From the NCBI RefSeq assembly GCF_001540865.1, contig NC_033638.1, forward strand, positions 6,027,416-6,091,415: DNA of 64,000 bases, in the 5' to 3' direction. The position numbers and the translations under genes were made by a program. Shown here piece by piece: positions 12,303-22,212 of the stretch (positions within the stretch are counted from its first letter, which is position 1; every line of letters starts with the position of its first letter). This DNA comes from Ananas comosus (taxonomy: Eukaryota; Streptophyta; Magnoliopsida; Poales; Bromeliaceae). Below the pieces are notes generated by a model, which did no database searches, was not told where the DNA came from, and saw only the letters and a program-made list of their open reading frames with translations.

Positions 12303-12825
12303 GGGGTTTTTTTGCAAATAGCCCTCTGACAAATTTTATTTGTAAAAATAGCGCCGTCCAAAAATTATTTACAAAAATGGCCCTGCCCCTGCCATGTCAG
12401 CGCCACGTCAGCGCCACACGGGCAGGGCGGGCCCAGGTATTTAAGTTGAACACGGTGAACCATTCACCGTGTTCAATACAAAATTTTTGTCATTCACCGT
12501 GTCCAATACAAATACCTCAACAATGACTAAGTTAGAGGTATTTGTATTAGACACGATGAATTATTCACCGTGTTCAATTAATTATATTGGACACGGTGAA
12601 TGATTCACCGTGTGAACCATTCACGGTGAATCATTCACCGTGTCCAATACAAAAACTTTGTATTGAACATGGTGAATAGTTCACCGTGTTCAACTTAACC
12701 ATCTGGCCCAGCCCCGCCCGCGTGGCGCTGACGTGGCGCTTGCATGGCGGGGCAAAGGCCATTTTTGCAAATAAATTTTTACAGGGCCAATTTTTAAAAA
12801 AAAAATTGTAAGGGGGCTATTTGCA
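12303..12825. mobile_element. MULE-like fold-back element, family A copy 2
   Basis: The left end is GGGGTTTTTTTGCAAATAGC; the right end is the inverse but stops early at GGCTATTTGCA. The arms are followed inward by GCCACGTCAGCGCCAC-type blocks. The centre holds several ACACGGTGAA/TTCACCGTGT palindromes. It is flanked by a 17-bp exact direct repeat at 12286-12302 and 12826-12842, longer than the 9 bp expected for a MULE. There is no coding capacity. Confidence 0.78.
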
Positions 12826-12905
12826 TAAATAGTAAATATAAATTTCTATTTCTGTAAGGAATGTATCTCTTGCTTTGAAAAAAAAGTAATTACAGAGATT
12901 TTAAA

Positions 12906-13200
12906 GCACATTCCTCGAGGTCACTTTGGAAACCCCCAAACTCGGCAGTCTATGCTGCAGCGGGTGCACAGAAGGACTTCCATGTGGCATTTATTAATTG
13001 GGCCGCATATGAATCTAACCTTCCGGCCTACGGTGCACCAGGTGCACCGTACAGCACATTTCTCAAGGTCACTTTGAGAACCCCAAACTCTGCGGTGTAT
13101 GCTGCAGCAGGTGCACAGCAGGACTTCCATGAGGCATTTATGAATTGGTCAGCATATGAATCTAACCTTCTGGTCTACGGTGCACCAGGTGCACCGTACA
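12906..13200. repeat. Tandem duplication, two ~148-bp units
   Basis: Units 12906-13053 and 13054-13200 are about 90% alike. Each runs from GCACATTTCTCAAGGTCACT to GTGCACCAGGTGCACCGTACA. Both are open through one plus-strand frame (ORF 12984-13229), but no family is recognised. The end phrase TCTACGGTGCACC also occurs at 8876-8888, so it is part of a dispersed repeat. Confidence 0.8.
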
Positions 13201-13695
13201 TAATACCGGAAACACGTGGTAATAAATGAACCTAACTACACGGCCTTTAGTATATAGTTATAGATGTTGGGTATCTCTCGGTAAATTTGAAAGGCATATA
13301 TCTAAAAGCCCTTTTTTTTTTTTTTTAAGTACTTTAGTTTACATATCTTTTATCATTATTCTAAATTTTCAAATTTACCCCTTATTTTCAAAAATGTTCG
13401 TGTAAAACTCTAATCTCATCAGTAAATTCTAGAAGGCAAAGGAATATTTGAATAATTTTTTTCAAAATAAAAAAGAGTATTTTTTGTCAACCAGAGATAA
13501 ATTAAATATTTTAAAAGTTTTAGAGACATGTTAGATATTAACCCTTTTTTTTATTAGGACACTATTTTATATATATTTTCGTGGCGTGTTTGATTCAAAA
13601 TGGGAATCAGAATCAAAATCGAAACCGTAATGAATTGAAATCGAAAATGAAATGGTAAATTTTTCTATGTTTGATTTAGAATAACTATTGAAATC
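13201..13695. other. Gene-free stretch
   Basis: The sequence is AT-rich with no coding or RNA gene. From about 13583 it becomes part of a repeat (GTTTGATTCAAAATGGGAAT) into which the following SINE inserted; the repeat resumes after 13876. Confidence 0.35.
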
Positions 13696-13711
13696 AGAAT
13701 AGTTGATTCTT

Positions 13712-13859
13712 TTTTTCTTTTTTCTTTTTTTTTTTGAGAGATAGGTAGCACGCTACCCGCTTCGTTTATTTCATTTAGAAATAAACTTAGCTAGAAATGT
13801 GCATCAACTAGGATTCGAACTTGGGTCTCGGGTACCAACCACCAAGCCCTTTGCCATTT
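13712..13859 (-). mobile_element. tRNA-derived SINE, 5'-shortened copy
   Basis: Read on the minus strand, the element contains a Pol III box B (GTTCGAATCC) and ends in an A-rich tail. It is flanked by a 16-bp TSD AGAATAGTTGATTCTT (13696-13711 and 13860-13875). It lacks about 20 bp of the 5' end seen in the copy at 20962-21115, including most of box A. Confidence 0.82.
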
Positions 13860-14544
13860 AGAATAGTTGATTCTTATCTTACACTATTTAATTTGACAGT
13901 ACTTGTTGATTCTATTTGGTTGCTTTACTTGTTTATACTTTTTGGTTGAGATGAAGAAAATTTTGAGTATCAAAAGTAGTAATTATGAAAAATTTAAATT
14001 AAAGTATAAAATATAAAATTGAATTTAGTGTTGAGTTCACAACTCAAAATAGAGATTTAAATTTATAATTTAAATTTAAGTTAAACTATTAAAATTAACA
14101 TTGAAATTTCAAAATGATGAGCAAAAAAATTTAAAATATAATTTTTTGAAAAAACTAAAATTTAAAATTGAATTGACAATTCAAAACAAAAAACAAATTT
14201 ACGATTTGAATTCAATTTCAAGCTTAAAAATTACAATTTAAATTATAATTTGAATCCATAAACTTAATTTAAAATATAAAATTTGAACATAGAGTTTAAA
14301 GTTGAATTTAAATTCAATGCTCAAATTCAAAATGCTTGATTGGCTTTAAAAATTAAAAATATATATATAAATTTACTCTTATTCCCATTATTTAAATCTA
14401 ATCATTCAAACGTTATCTTTTTATTCTTGAAAATAATTCAAAAATAATTCAATTCTCATCCAAACGTAAAGTTGATCTAATTCCTATAAACTCTGACATT
14501 GTTCATGTATCAGGAATAAGCAAGAAAAACTTATTTCTAAACTA

Positions 14545-14935
14545 AACGATACTTTAAGTTTTGGAAACCTCCCCCCCAATCTGTTTCATACTTTCTCACT
14601 TTAGTACCCTATAGTTTAAAATATATCAAGTTAGCCCCCGTACTTTCTCACTTTAGTACCCTGTGGTTTAAAGTGTATCAAGTTAATACCCTGTGGTTTC
14701 ATTTTTATCTTGTGAATATTTGATAAACCTAGGTAGGGTATCGGAAGTTTTTTGTATATAATTTAACGAAATATTAACACAGGGGCCGACGAAAAGAGAA
14801 AAATGAAGCCACAGAGTGCTAAATTGATGCACTTTAAACCACAAGGTACTAAATTGATACACTTTAAACTACAGAGTATTAAAATGAAAAAGTGCGAAAC
14901 CACATGGGTGGTATTTGAAGTTTTCCCTTAAAATA
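14545..14935. mobile_element. Family D fold-back MITE
   Basis: The arms are inverted copies. The left reads CACTTTAGTACCCTATAGTTTAAA-like text; the right ends GGTATTTGAAGTTTTCCC. Two left-arm phrases occur in tandem (CTTTCTCACTTTAGTACCCT at 14592 and 14641). No clean TSD was found. Other copies are listed at 17455, 19878, 21205, 42868, 57690 and 58905. Confidence 0.6.
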
Positions 14936-15299
14936 TTATATGGAGTTCAATTTAATAAAATCTCACTAATGATATTTGCTTTAAAAGAAAAAAAAGGTGA
15001 AAATAACATAGAGTAGTGAAAAAGAGACATGCAAGAAACAAACCATCCATAATTCCATATTTACAATGGGAAATAGTAGTAGTAGTAGTACACTTTAATA
15101 AAAGAAGAGTAAAGATCTTTACTCTTTATACTAGGATTTAATTTTTTTTTAAAAAAATTAGTATTAAAAAAATAATTTGATAAGATAATGACCAAATATG
15201 CCTTCTTAGATAATAAAAAAAGTACAAAATTTATATATCCTTTCTTCTGTGCAAACTTAGGTTACCCCTTGTTGTTTTGCGCACTTTTAATTAACCAAA

Positions 15300-15886
15300 G
15301 GGCTTTTTTTGCAAATAGCCCCATAAAAAATTTTATTTTCGAAAATAGCCCTATGTAAAAATTATTTGCAAAAATGGCCCTGACCCCGCCCCGTCAGCGC
15401 CACGTCAGCGCCACGCGGGCGGGGCTGGGCCAATTGTATAAGTTGAACACGGTGAACCATTCACCGTGTTCAATACAAGATTTTTGTATTGGACACGGTG
15501 AATGGTTCACCGTGTCCAATACAAATACATCCGACTTAGCCAAAAATAGCTAAGTTGCGGGTGTTTGTATTGGACACGGTGAACCATTCACCGTGTCCAA
15601 TTATTTGTATTGGACACGGTGATTCACCGTGTCCAATACAAATATATCCCACTTAGCCATTTTGTATTGGACACGGTGAACCATTCACCGTGTCCAATAC
15701 AAAAATTTTGTATTGAACACGGTGAATGGTTCACCGTGTTCAATATAAACACTTGGCCCAGCCCCGCCCGCGTGGCGCTGACGTGGCGCTGACGGGGCGG
15801 GGCCAGAACCATTTTTACAAATAATTTTTACACAGGGCCAATTTTAAAAAAAAAAATTGTCAGGGGGCTATTTGCAAAAAAACCCC
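15300..15886. mobile_element. MULE-like fold-back element, family A copy 3
   Basis: The ends are GGGCTTTTTTTGCAAATAGC and the inverse GGCTATTTGCAAAAAAACCCC. A perfect 9-bp TSD TTAACCAAA lies at 15291-15299 and 15887-15895. Inside, arms of about 130 bp include GCGCCACGTCAGCGCCAC blocks. The core contains at least six ACACGGTGAA...TTCACCGTGT palindromes spaced by TTGTATTGG-type linkers. It is 587 bp with no coding capacity and is the best preserved copy of the family. Confidence 0.88.
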
Positions 15887-15984
15887 TTAACCAAACTATA
15901 TAATTTTAAAAAATATATATTTAACTATTCTATAATCTAATTTTTATTTTACTATAATAGTAAGAAATTAAGAATCCATTATTA

Positions 15985-16763
15985 TCTCTATTTCTATTAC
16001 ATTAAAGGAGGGTTGGGAGAACCTTAGGTTGACACCGGTCCCCCAACCCTCCACTTCATTCTCTCTCTCCAAACACACACATATAAATATATATATATAA
16101 TTAATTTTATTAATAAATTGTATAATAGCTTATTAGTAATTAAATTTTGATATAAAAATTTAAAGTTTTGATACTTTCAAATTTTAAAATTTTAAAATTT
16201 TAAATTCTAAATTTTAATTTTAACTTATAATATTCATAATTTTAATTTTAAATTCCAAATTATAATAATTAATTAAATTATAATATAATTAATTAATTTT
16301 ATTAATAATACGCATAATAAATCACGTAATAAAATCTAATCTGATAGATACAATTTAAATCACGTAAAATATCGTTGTATAAAAAAAATATAATATTTAA
16401 ATTTTAGGAGTAAAATTTTAGAAATATAGTGTATTTCTGTGTATATATAATTAATTTTATTAAACAATTTCATTTACAATTTTATTTTCCTTCTATTTAT
16501 TGATTTTTTAAAATTATTTTGATAGATTTATCTCAAATCCTTTTCATATGTATCTTTATAAAATAAATTATTATATAAATTTACTTTGCGCATATATCAA
16601 TTTTAATGACTTTTATTTAAATAGATTTAACTACTAAATTATTTTTATATAATTTTTGTTTAATTAATAATTAGACTTATAAAACTATATAAAAATATTA
16701 AAAAAAATAAAATTTATTATAAAAAATTTTTATATCCGCAGCATCGCGCGGGTAATTCACTAG
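15985..16763 (+). mobile_element. Non-autonomous Helitron
   Basis: The element starts TCTCTATTTC at 15985 after an A, and reaches ACATTAAAGGAG at about 16000. It ends with hairpin CCGCAGCATCGCGCGG and CTAG at 16760-16763, followed by host T at 16764. It is 779 bp, AT-rich and without coding capacity. The 3' end is strong and the 5' end plausible. Confidence 0.68.
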
Positions 16764-17454
16764 TGCCACATAAAAATACGGGCGCCAGGTCATGCTGTCT
16801 AAAATATATAGAACGATAAAATATTAATTATAGGATCACAAAAGAAAAAACTATTTATACACTTCGACTTGGGTGTATAAGTTGCACCCACCTATTTAAT
16901 GAACGAGAGTTACTTACTAGTCATATTAAGGCTTAGTTTTGTATTAAGGCTTATCTTATATTTTTATATAAAACAGAGTTGAAATAAGCATATATATAGA
17001 AATATGCTTCTACGTTCTCTAGTGGGACTGTAGAAAATATATCGTAACTGACTCATCGCGATAAAAGGAACGCAATATTACGTACCAAAACAAACAGAAT
17101 ATTTTTTCATCGTACTTTCTTACCGTATATAACGCAATTAATCTCCCCACAATTTCAAACAAAATCTAAATGACCAGTGAAAATACCTTGTCTTTTGAAT
17201 AACCGAGGTATTAGCTATACATTCCAATGAATGTATGATTAGCTTTTTTAAAAATACAGGATTGATAAAGCTAAAAACAAAAATTCTACTCACATTCGAA
17301 TGTAAATCTTACACTCTTATATTTAAAAATATAAATTTTATTTAATTTTAGTATTAAAAAAATAAATGAGTAAATTTAGATAGTAGAAAATTTAGTGCGT
17401 AAGATTTACACTTATCTCACAGGTGTGTGTGTGTATATATATATATATATAGTA

Positions 17455-17784
17455 GGAAAAACTTCAAATACCACTATTGTGGTTTCACATTTTTTCACTT
17501 TAATACCCTATAGTTTAAAGTGTATTATTTTAGTACCCTATGATTTCATTTTTCTATTTCCGCTGGCACATCGGTTAACTATCCATTAAATCATATACAA
17601 AAAAAACTCTCTATCTATGATTTATTGAATATTCACTTTAATACACTGTGATTTATCGAATTTTTACCTATAGTTTTAATTTTATTATTGATTTAACGGA
17701 GTAGATGACGGAAAGAGAAAAATAAAATCACAGAATGCTAAAATAAGAAAGCCCGAAACTATACAATGGTATTTGAAATTTTTT
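17455..17784. mobile_element. Family D fold-back MITE with possible 9-bp TSD
   Basis: The ends are GGAAAAACTTCAAATACCAC and the inverse GTATTTGAAATTTTTT. The flanks share TATATAGTA (17446-17454 and 17786-17794), but they lie in AT microsatellite, so the TSD is weak evidence. The arms read CACTTTAATACCCTATAGTT and its inverse. Confidence 0.6.
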
Positions 17785-18064
17785 ATATATAGTACTAGTG
17801 AAATCATCTCATCTATTAGATTGATAGGGTGTATCTTATACATCTCAATTTGGATGTACAAATAGCATTTCGGCTTAAAAAGGCAAGAGGAGCAAAATTA
17901 AAGTATACCCAAAAATTTATTAAAAATCTCTATAAAATCTACTACGTGATAGCCATTTCACATCATCTATGCCCAGTCGAATACATCTATTCTTTTGAAT
18001 AACAAAAATATACTACAATTGTACTTTCATTGAAAACTTCACGTCATCAATGTATCTGCTATAG

Positions 18065-18480
18065 TTTTTAGCAGTAATTTCGTACAAGTTCTGCAAATAT
18101 AATAAATTATAAATATATTTCAATAAAATTTAACTTTTATATGTTATCTTTATAAAAATTTTAATATTTTTAAATATGCTCTCTGATTTGTTACTGTTAA
18201 AGTACTATTTATTTTATAAGTGAACTGACCTTATTATCATCATAAATATGTCCCTTCAAAAATCTTAACACTTAATTGAAAAGGAATAAAAAGATCAATT
18301 CACCTCATTAACTAACTAGGGTTAAATATTTTACGTATTATTAACTATTTTTTTCTCACGGATCTTAACGGCAGGAATAAAAATATCAAGATTTTTACAA
18401 AAATAATATATGAAAGTTGAACTTTATAAAAAATATATTTTATAATTTACACTATATTTTAAGGAGCCGTATGAAATTGG
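18065..18480. mobile_element. Family B fold-back element, diverged copy
   Basis: The left arm TAATTTCGTAC and the right arm GTATGAAATT are inverted. The internal phrases match those of the copies at 4450 and 58316. Its right end lies about 60 bp downstream of the stop codon of the minus-strand AT-hook gene, so it probably overlaps that gene's 3' untranslated region. Confidence 0.6.
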
Positions 18481-18539
18481 CTCTTTTTTTTTCTTCTCTC
18501 TCCTCTTTTTTTTACCCCTCTTCTTCTCTCTTCTTCTCT

Positions 18540-19753
18540 TTATTTTCCTTGACCGCAATGGAGACCTCCCGCGGCAACGGCGGCGCGCTTCCGGGGCCTT
18601 CCTCTGCCGCGGCGGACCGGCGCCTCCACCGCCGTCGCCGTCTCCGTCGGCGCAGCGGCGACGGCGTTCTTCGGCGGCCTTCCGCGGCGGCGGCGGCTGC
18701 TGCAGCTGGTGAGCGAGGGTTCTGAGCTTGGGTTAGGATTAGGGTTAGGGTAAGGGTGAGCGAGGGTTCTGAGCGAGAGTTCTGCTGCCTCCACCGCCGT
18801 CGCCGTCTCCGTCGCCGTCTCCGTCCCCGCCGGCACTACCTCCGCCTCCGCCGGCAGCGGCGGCGGCGGCGGCGGCGGAGGCGCCGGCGCAGCCGCGGCG
18901 GCGTTCTTCGGCTGCCTCCCGCGGCGGCGGCGGCTGCTGCTGGTGGTGAGCGAGGGTTCTGAGCTAGGGTTAGGGTTAGGGTTAGGGTAAGGGTGAGCGA
19001 GGGTTCTGAGCGAGAGTTCTGCTGCCTCCACCGCCGTCGCCGTCTCAGTCCCCGCCGGCACTAACTCCGCCTCCGCCGGCAGCGGCGGCGGCGGCGGAGG
19101 CGCCGGCGCAGCCGCGGTGGCGTTCTTCGGCCGCCTCCCGCGGCGGCGGCGGTTGCTGCTGGTGGTGAGCGAGGGTTCTGAGCTAGGGTTAGGGTTAGGG
19201 TTAGGGTAAGGGTGAGCGAGGGTTCTGAGCGAGGGTTCTGCTGCCTCCACCGCCGGCACTGCCTCCGCCTCCGCCTCCGCCGGCGCAGCCGCGGCGGCGT
19301 TCTTCGGCTGCCTCCCGCGGCGGCGGCGGCGGCTGGTGGTGGTGGTGGGCGAGGGTTCTGAGCTAGGGTTAGGGTTTTGGGGGGAAGGGGGAGAGGGGGG
19401 CGAGGAAGCCGGAGGAGAGGAGGTCGGTGAGGTAGTAGGGGAGGAGGCTGGCGTGGCCGGGAGGGAGGCCGGAGAAGGCGGAGACGATGTAGGCGGAGAT
19501 CGCCGCTTCCGTCGATCCCTCCTCCTCCTCGGCGAGCGCGAGCAGCGCCACGCGGACCATCTATCCGACCACGCCCCCACAAATCAAGAACACTCCAACA
19601 AAAACAACAACAGAATACGATCGAACTACGACCAGTGAAAGTACGTACCTCGGCGTAGGGAGGGTGATCAGGGGTTCCACACTTTGCATGCGGAGCCACG
19701 GCGCAGGGGTTCGGGTCGGGGCCTTCTTCTCCTACTGCTTTCTTCGCCTCCAT
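18540..19753 (-). CDS. AT-hook protein with N-terminal linker-histone-like (HMG-Y type) domain; frame break in exon 2
   Basis: Exon 1 (19753-19649) encodes 35 residues ending in HPPYAE. Its GT donor joins exon 2 at 19560 in phase 0, giving HPPYAEMVRVALLALAEEE and, after about 50 residues, GLPPGHASLLPYYLTDLLSSG. This is the H1/H5-like fold seen in plant HMG-Y/HMGA proteins, which bind AT-rich DNA in chromatin. That frame stops at 19369. Another frame carries on at once from about 19375 to 18540. It encodes about 275 residues with five AT-hook-type motifs (RRRRRGRQPK, RRRRGRRPK, RRRRGRQPK, RRRRGRPPK, RRGRGRPRK) separated by Ala/Pro/Glu-rich and Pro-Asn repeats. The two frames differ by one base near a run of six C and four A, so this is a sequencing slip, a true frameshift or an unseen splice. 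Exon 2 holds about three ~220-bp tandem repeats. The family call is good; intactness is uncertain. Confidence 0.72.
18712..19350 (-). repeat. Intragenic tandem repeat, ~3 units of about 180-235 bp
   Basis: Units begin near GAGCGAGGGTTCTGAGC at about 18712, 18948, 19166 and 19348 (plus-strand view). Each encodes, on the minus strand, an AT-hook, an Ala/Pro/Glu spacer and a Ser-Leu-Arg plus Pro-Asn segment. TTAGGG-type hexamers (CCTAAC on the coding strand, read as Pro-Asn) form part of each unit. Expansion by repeat slippage explains the AT-hook multiplication. Confidence 0.8.
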
Positions 19754-20940
19754 TGAGACTTCAGAGCACAGTGAGGGGAAAGCTGCTGCCGCTGCTGCTG
19801 CTCCTGCTGCTGCTCTTCTTTCTCCTGTGATTGAGTACCTTTTTGGGTGAATTTCATCCGGCTAAATTAGAAAGAAAAAGTGAAAACTTTAAATGCCACA
19901 TTTATTTTAATTTTTAATAATTTAAAATAATATTATTTTAATATTTTGTACCTTTTTTATTATTTTAAAAATTAATTTTTTTGTTAAATTAATGACAATT
20001 CGGTAAACCACGTGATATTAAAGTGAATATTTGATAAACTATAGGTGGAATATCTAAAATTTTTTTTTTGTGTATAATTTAACAAAAAATTAACGGAGAA
20101 AAAAAAATCAATAATAGAGTTAAAAATAAAGGAAACTAAAGTAAATATTCGATAAACCTAGATAAGGTATATGAGATTTTTTGTGTATAATTTAACAAAA
20201 AATTAACAGAGATACTGATCGAAAGAAAAAAATAAAATTACATGATACTAAAATGACATACTTTAAACCACATGATACTAAAGTGAAAAAATGCGAAACA
20301 CAAGGGTGGTATTTGAAGTTTACTCTTAAAAAAAGTATTAATTACATACAACTCCTTATAAACATATCGAATAGCAGATGTATTCCTATAAAGTCAAGCT
20401 TTTTATATTTATTTCTATAAAAGTCCTAACGTTTTTAAATATACCCCAGCTATTAGGATCCGTCATAAAAATATAGTTAATCATAGATAAAATACTTAAT
20501 CTTGATTAGTGGTGGGGTAAATTGATCTGTTTACCCCTCTTATATTATTTGTGATGGCAGAATGTAGAAATAAGATGACTATTGAAAATTTTTAAAAGGA
20601 CATTTTTACATCATCGTTCGATATCTGTGGAGACCAAGCTTTGATGTGCTATTTGTGACACCCTAATAGTCCCATAATGAATAATATGAGAGAGTATGAA
20701 GGGCTTAATACAGCGGCACACTAAAATTAATAAATAAGCTTAAGCATTTTGAAATAGTGATTTCAGTTCAACGGAATATTAATGCTAGTGGGTCAGATCA
20801 TTATACTTTTTTTCGTTTTTCCCAAAGCTGTGCTCTATTGTCAAAATTCCTCTTACACTTCGGGACATAGAAATTTACATAATATAAATTTTGGACAGAG
20901 AGTAATTTGTTCAAATTTCTAAAAAAATAAATTTAATCTG
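19754..20940. mobile_element. Upstream flank of AT-hook gene filled by family D and possible B remnants
   Basis: A short CTG-repeat stretch (CTGCTGCTGCT types, 19785-19815) lies in the likely 5' UTR. From 19878 to 20332 are family D sequences: the left end is AAAACTTTAAATGCCAC-like, the right end is GGTATTTGAAGTTTACTC, and an internal copy is repeated. 20335-20650 resembles family B in wording but is strongly diverged. 20655-20940 holds no recognisable gene. Confidence 0.45.
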
Positions 20941-20961
20941 CAAAATCTAAAAAAATAATTC

Positions 20962-21115
20962 TTTTTTTTTGAGAGAGAGATAGGAAGCACGCTATCCGCT
21001 TCGTTTATTTCATTAGAAATAAACTTAGCTAGAAATGTGAATCAACTAGGATTCGAACTTGGGTCTCGGGTACCAACCACCAAGCCCTTTACCACTTGCT
21101 CTAGGGACGGTCGGT
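20962..21115 (-). mobile_element. tRNA-derived SINE, full-length copy
   Basis: On the minus strand this reads a box A-like TAGAGCAAGTGGTAAAGG, then box B GTTCGAATCC, then a body ending in an A-rich tail (T run at 20962-20970 on the plus strand). A perfect 18-bp TSD AATCTAAAAAAATAATTC occurs at 20944-20961 and 21116-21133. Related copies are at 13712 and 53776. It is a retroposed SINE, not a working tRNA gene: no cloverleaf arms are preserved. Confidence 0.9.
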
Positions 21116-21204
21116 AATCTAAAAAAATAATTCAATAGTTGAAAACAACTTGAATAAAGCTTTCAGAAAATCCTATCATTGAGGTTCATCTTTTTTATTT
21201 TTTT

Positions 21205-21562
21205 AGGGTAAACTTCAAATAGCATCCTTATGGTTTTGCATATTCTCACTTTAGTACCTTATAGTTTAAAATATATCAAGTAAGTGTCATGTGGTTTCAT
21301 TTTTATTTTTTCATCAGCTTCTCAGTTAATATTTCGTTAAATTATATACAAAAAAAACTTCAGATACCCCACCTAGGTTTATCGAATATTTAATTTAGTA
21401 CAATTTAGTTTTAACTTTGTCACTAATTCAACGAAAAAAATTAGTTAAATCGATAATAAAAAGATAAAAAAAAAATCATAGGATACTAAATTAATAAATT
21501 TTAAACAATAGGGTACTAAAGTAAGAAAGCGTGAAACCACAGGAATGATATTTGAAGTTTTC
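21205..21562. mobile_element. Family D fold-back MITE
   Basis: The ends are AGGGTAAACTTCAAATAGC and the inverse ATATTTGAAGTTTTC. The arms carry CACTTTAGTACC-type text and its complement. Low-complexity T runs hide the TSD. Confidence 0.62.
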
Positions 21563-22012
21563 TTTTTTTTTTATTATCTAACTAGTGATTTCTAATAAAG
21601 TTATTACCATTACAAGTTTACAACAGTAAATCTGTTGATAGGGATATAATATGATTGGCTCTCTTGCCCGCTTGTTGTCGGGTTGGGACAGATTCGGAGC
21701 AATTTAATTTCTATTCAATTTTTTATCCCATTTATCACTCTCCATTCGAGGCGGATCGAAAGCAGAGTAAAATTTTGGCGGATTGGGACAAATCGAAGAA
21801 AGAAAGAGATCTCTCGCCTCCCGCTCTAATATCATGATAGATCACGACGGCAGATTCAGAACGGACTATCTTTTTCTTTACTCTCATTTATTGTCCCATT
21901 TGGAACGATTCGGGTGCGACCTTCGCCAACTTGGATCCATTTGCATCCCTATTTGCCAAGGATTAAAGTACCAATCGGTACGAGCCGTATATATCGTGCC
22001 GTATCATACTAG
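21563..22012. other. Gene-free stretch
   Basis: Moderately GC sequence with two overlapping short plus-strand frames (21655-21837 and 21783-22016) that match no family. Phrases such as GATTGGGACAAATCG, GGTTGGGACAGATTCGG and TGGAACGATTCGGGTGCGAC look repetitive. No function is assigned. Confidence 0.3.
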
Positions 22013-22212
22013 CTAGGAATGTTAATAGCTACGAATACTAGAAATTTTATCCGAATCCGAACTCGAATGGAGCGGATATATCCAATGCTAAATGAATATG
22101 GATTCGAATATGAATCTTGACTGTACCCGATCCAAATCTGAACCCGACCCGTACCCGAATTTATTTTGCATTATATATAATATATGTATAAAAATTTGAG
22201 GTATATTTAAAT

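Noticed and set aside
15450..15760. Regular short palindromes resembling a CRISPR array
   Set aside because: Eukaryotic DNA with introns. The repeats are part of a MULE with a TSD, and the spacers are not unique.
18417..18962. Plus-strand ORFs of 102 and 68 codons
   Set aside because: They are antisense shadows of the AT-hook repeats, with Arg/Ala runs only.
20655..20690. TGTGACACCCTAATAG as a gypsy LTR start
   Set aside because: Only the first bases look LTR-like. No PBS, matching end or second LTR was found.
20985..21115. Possible tRNA gene (box A and box B)
   Set aside because: No cloverleaf can be formed. An A-rich tail and 18-bp TSD mark a SINE.
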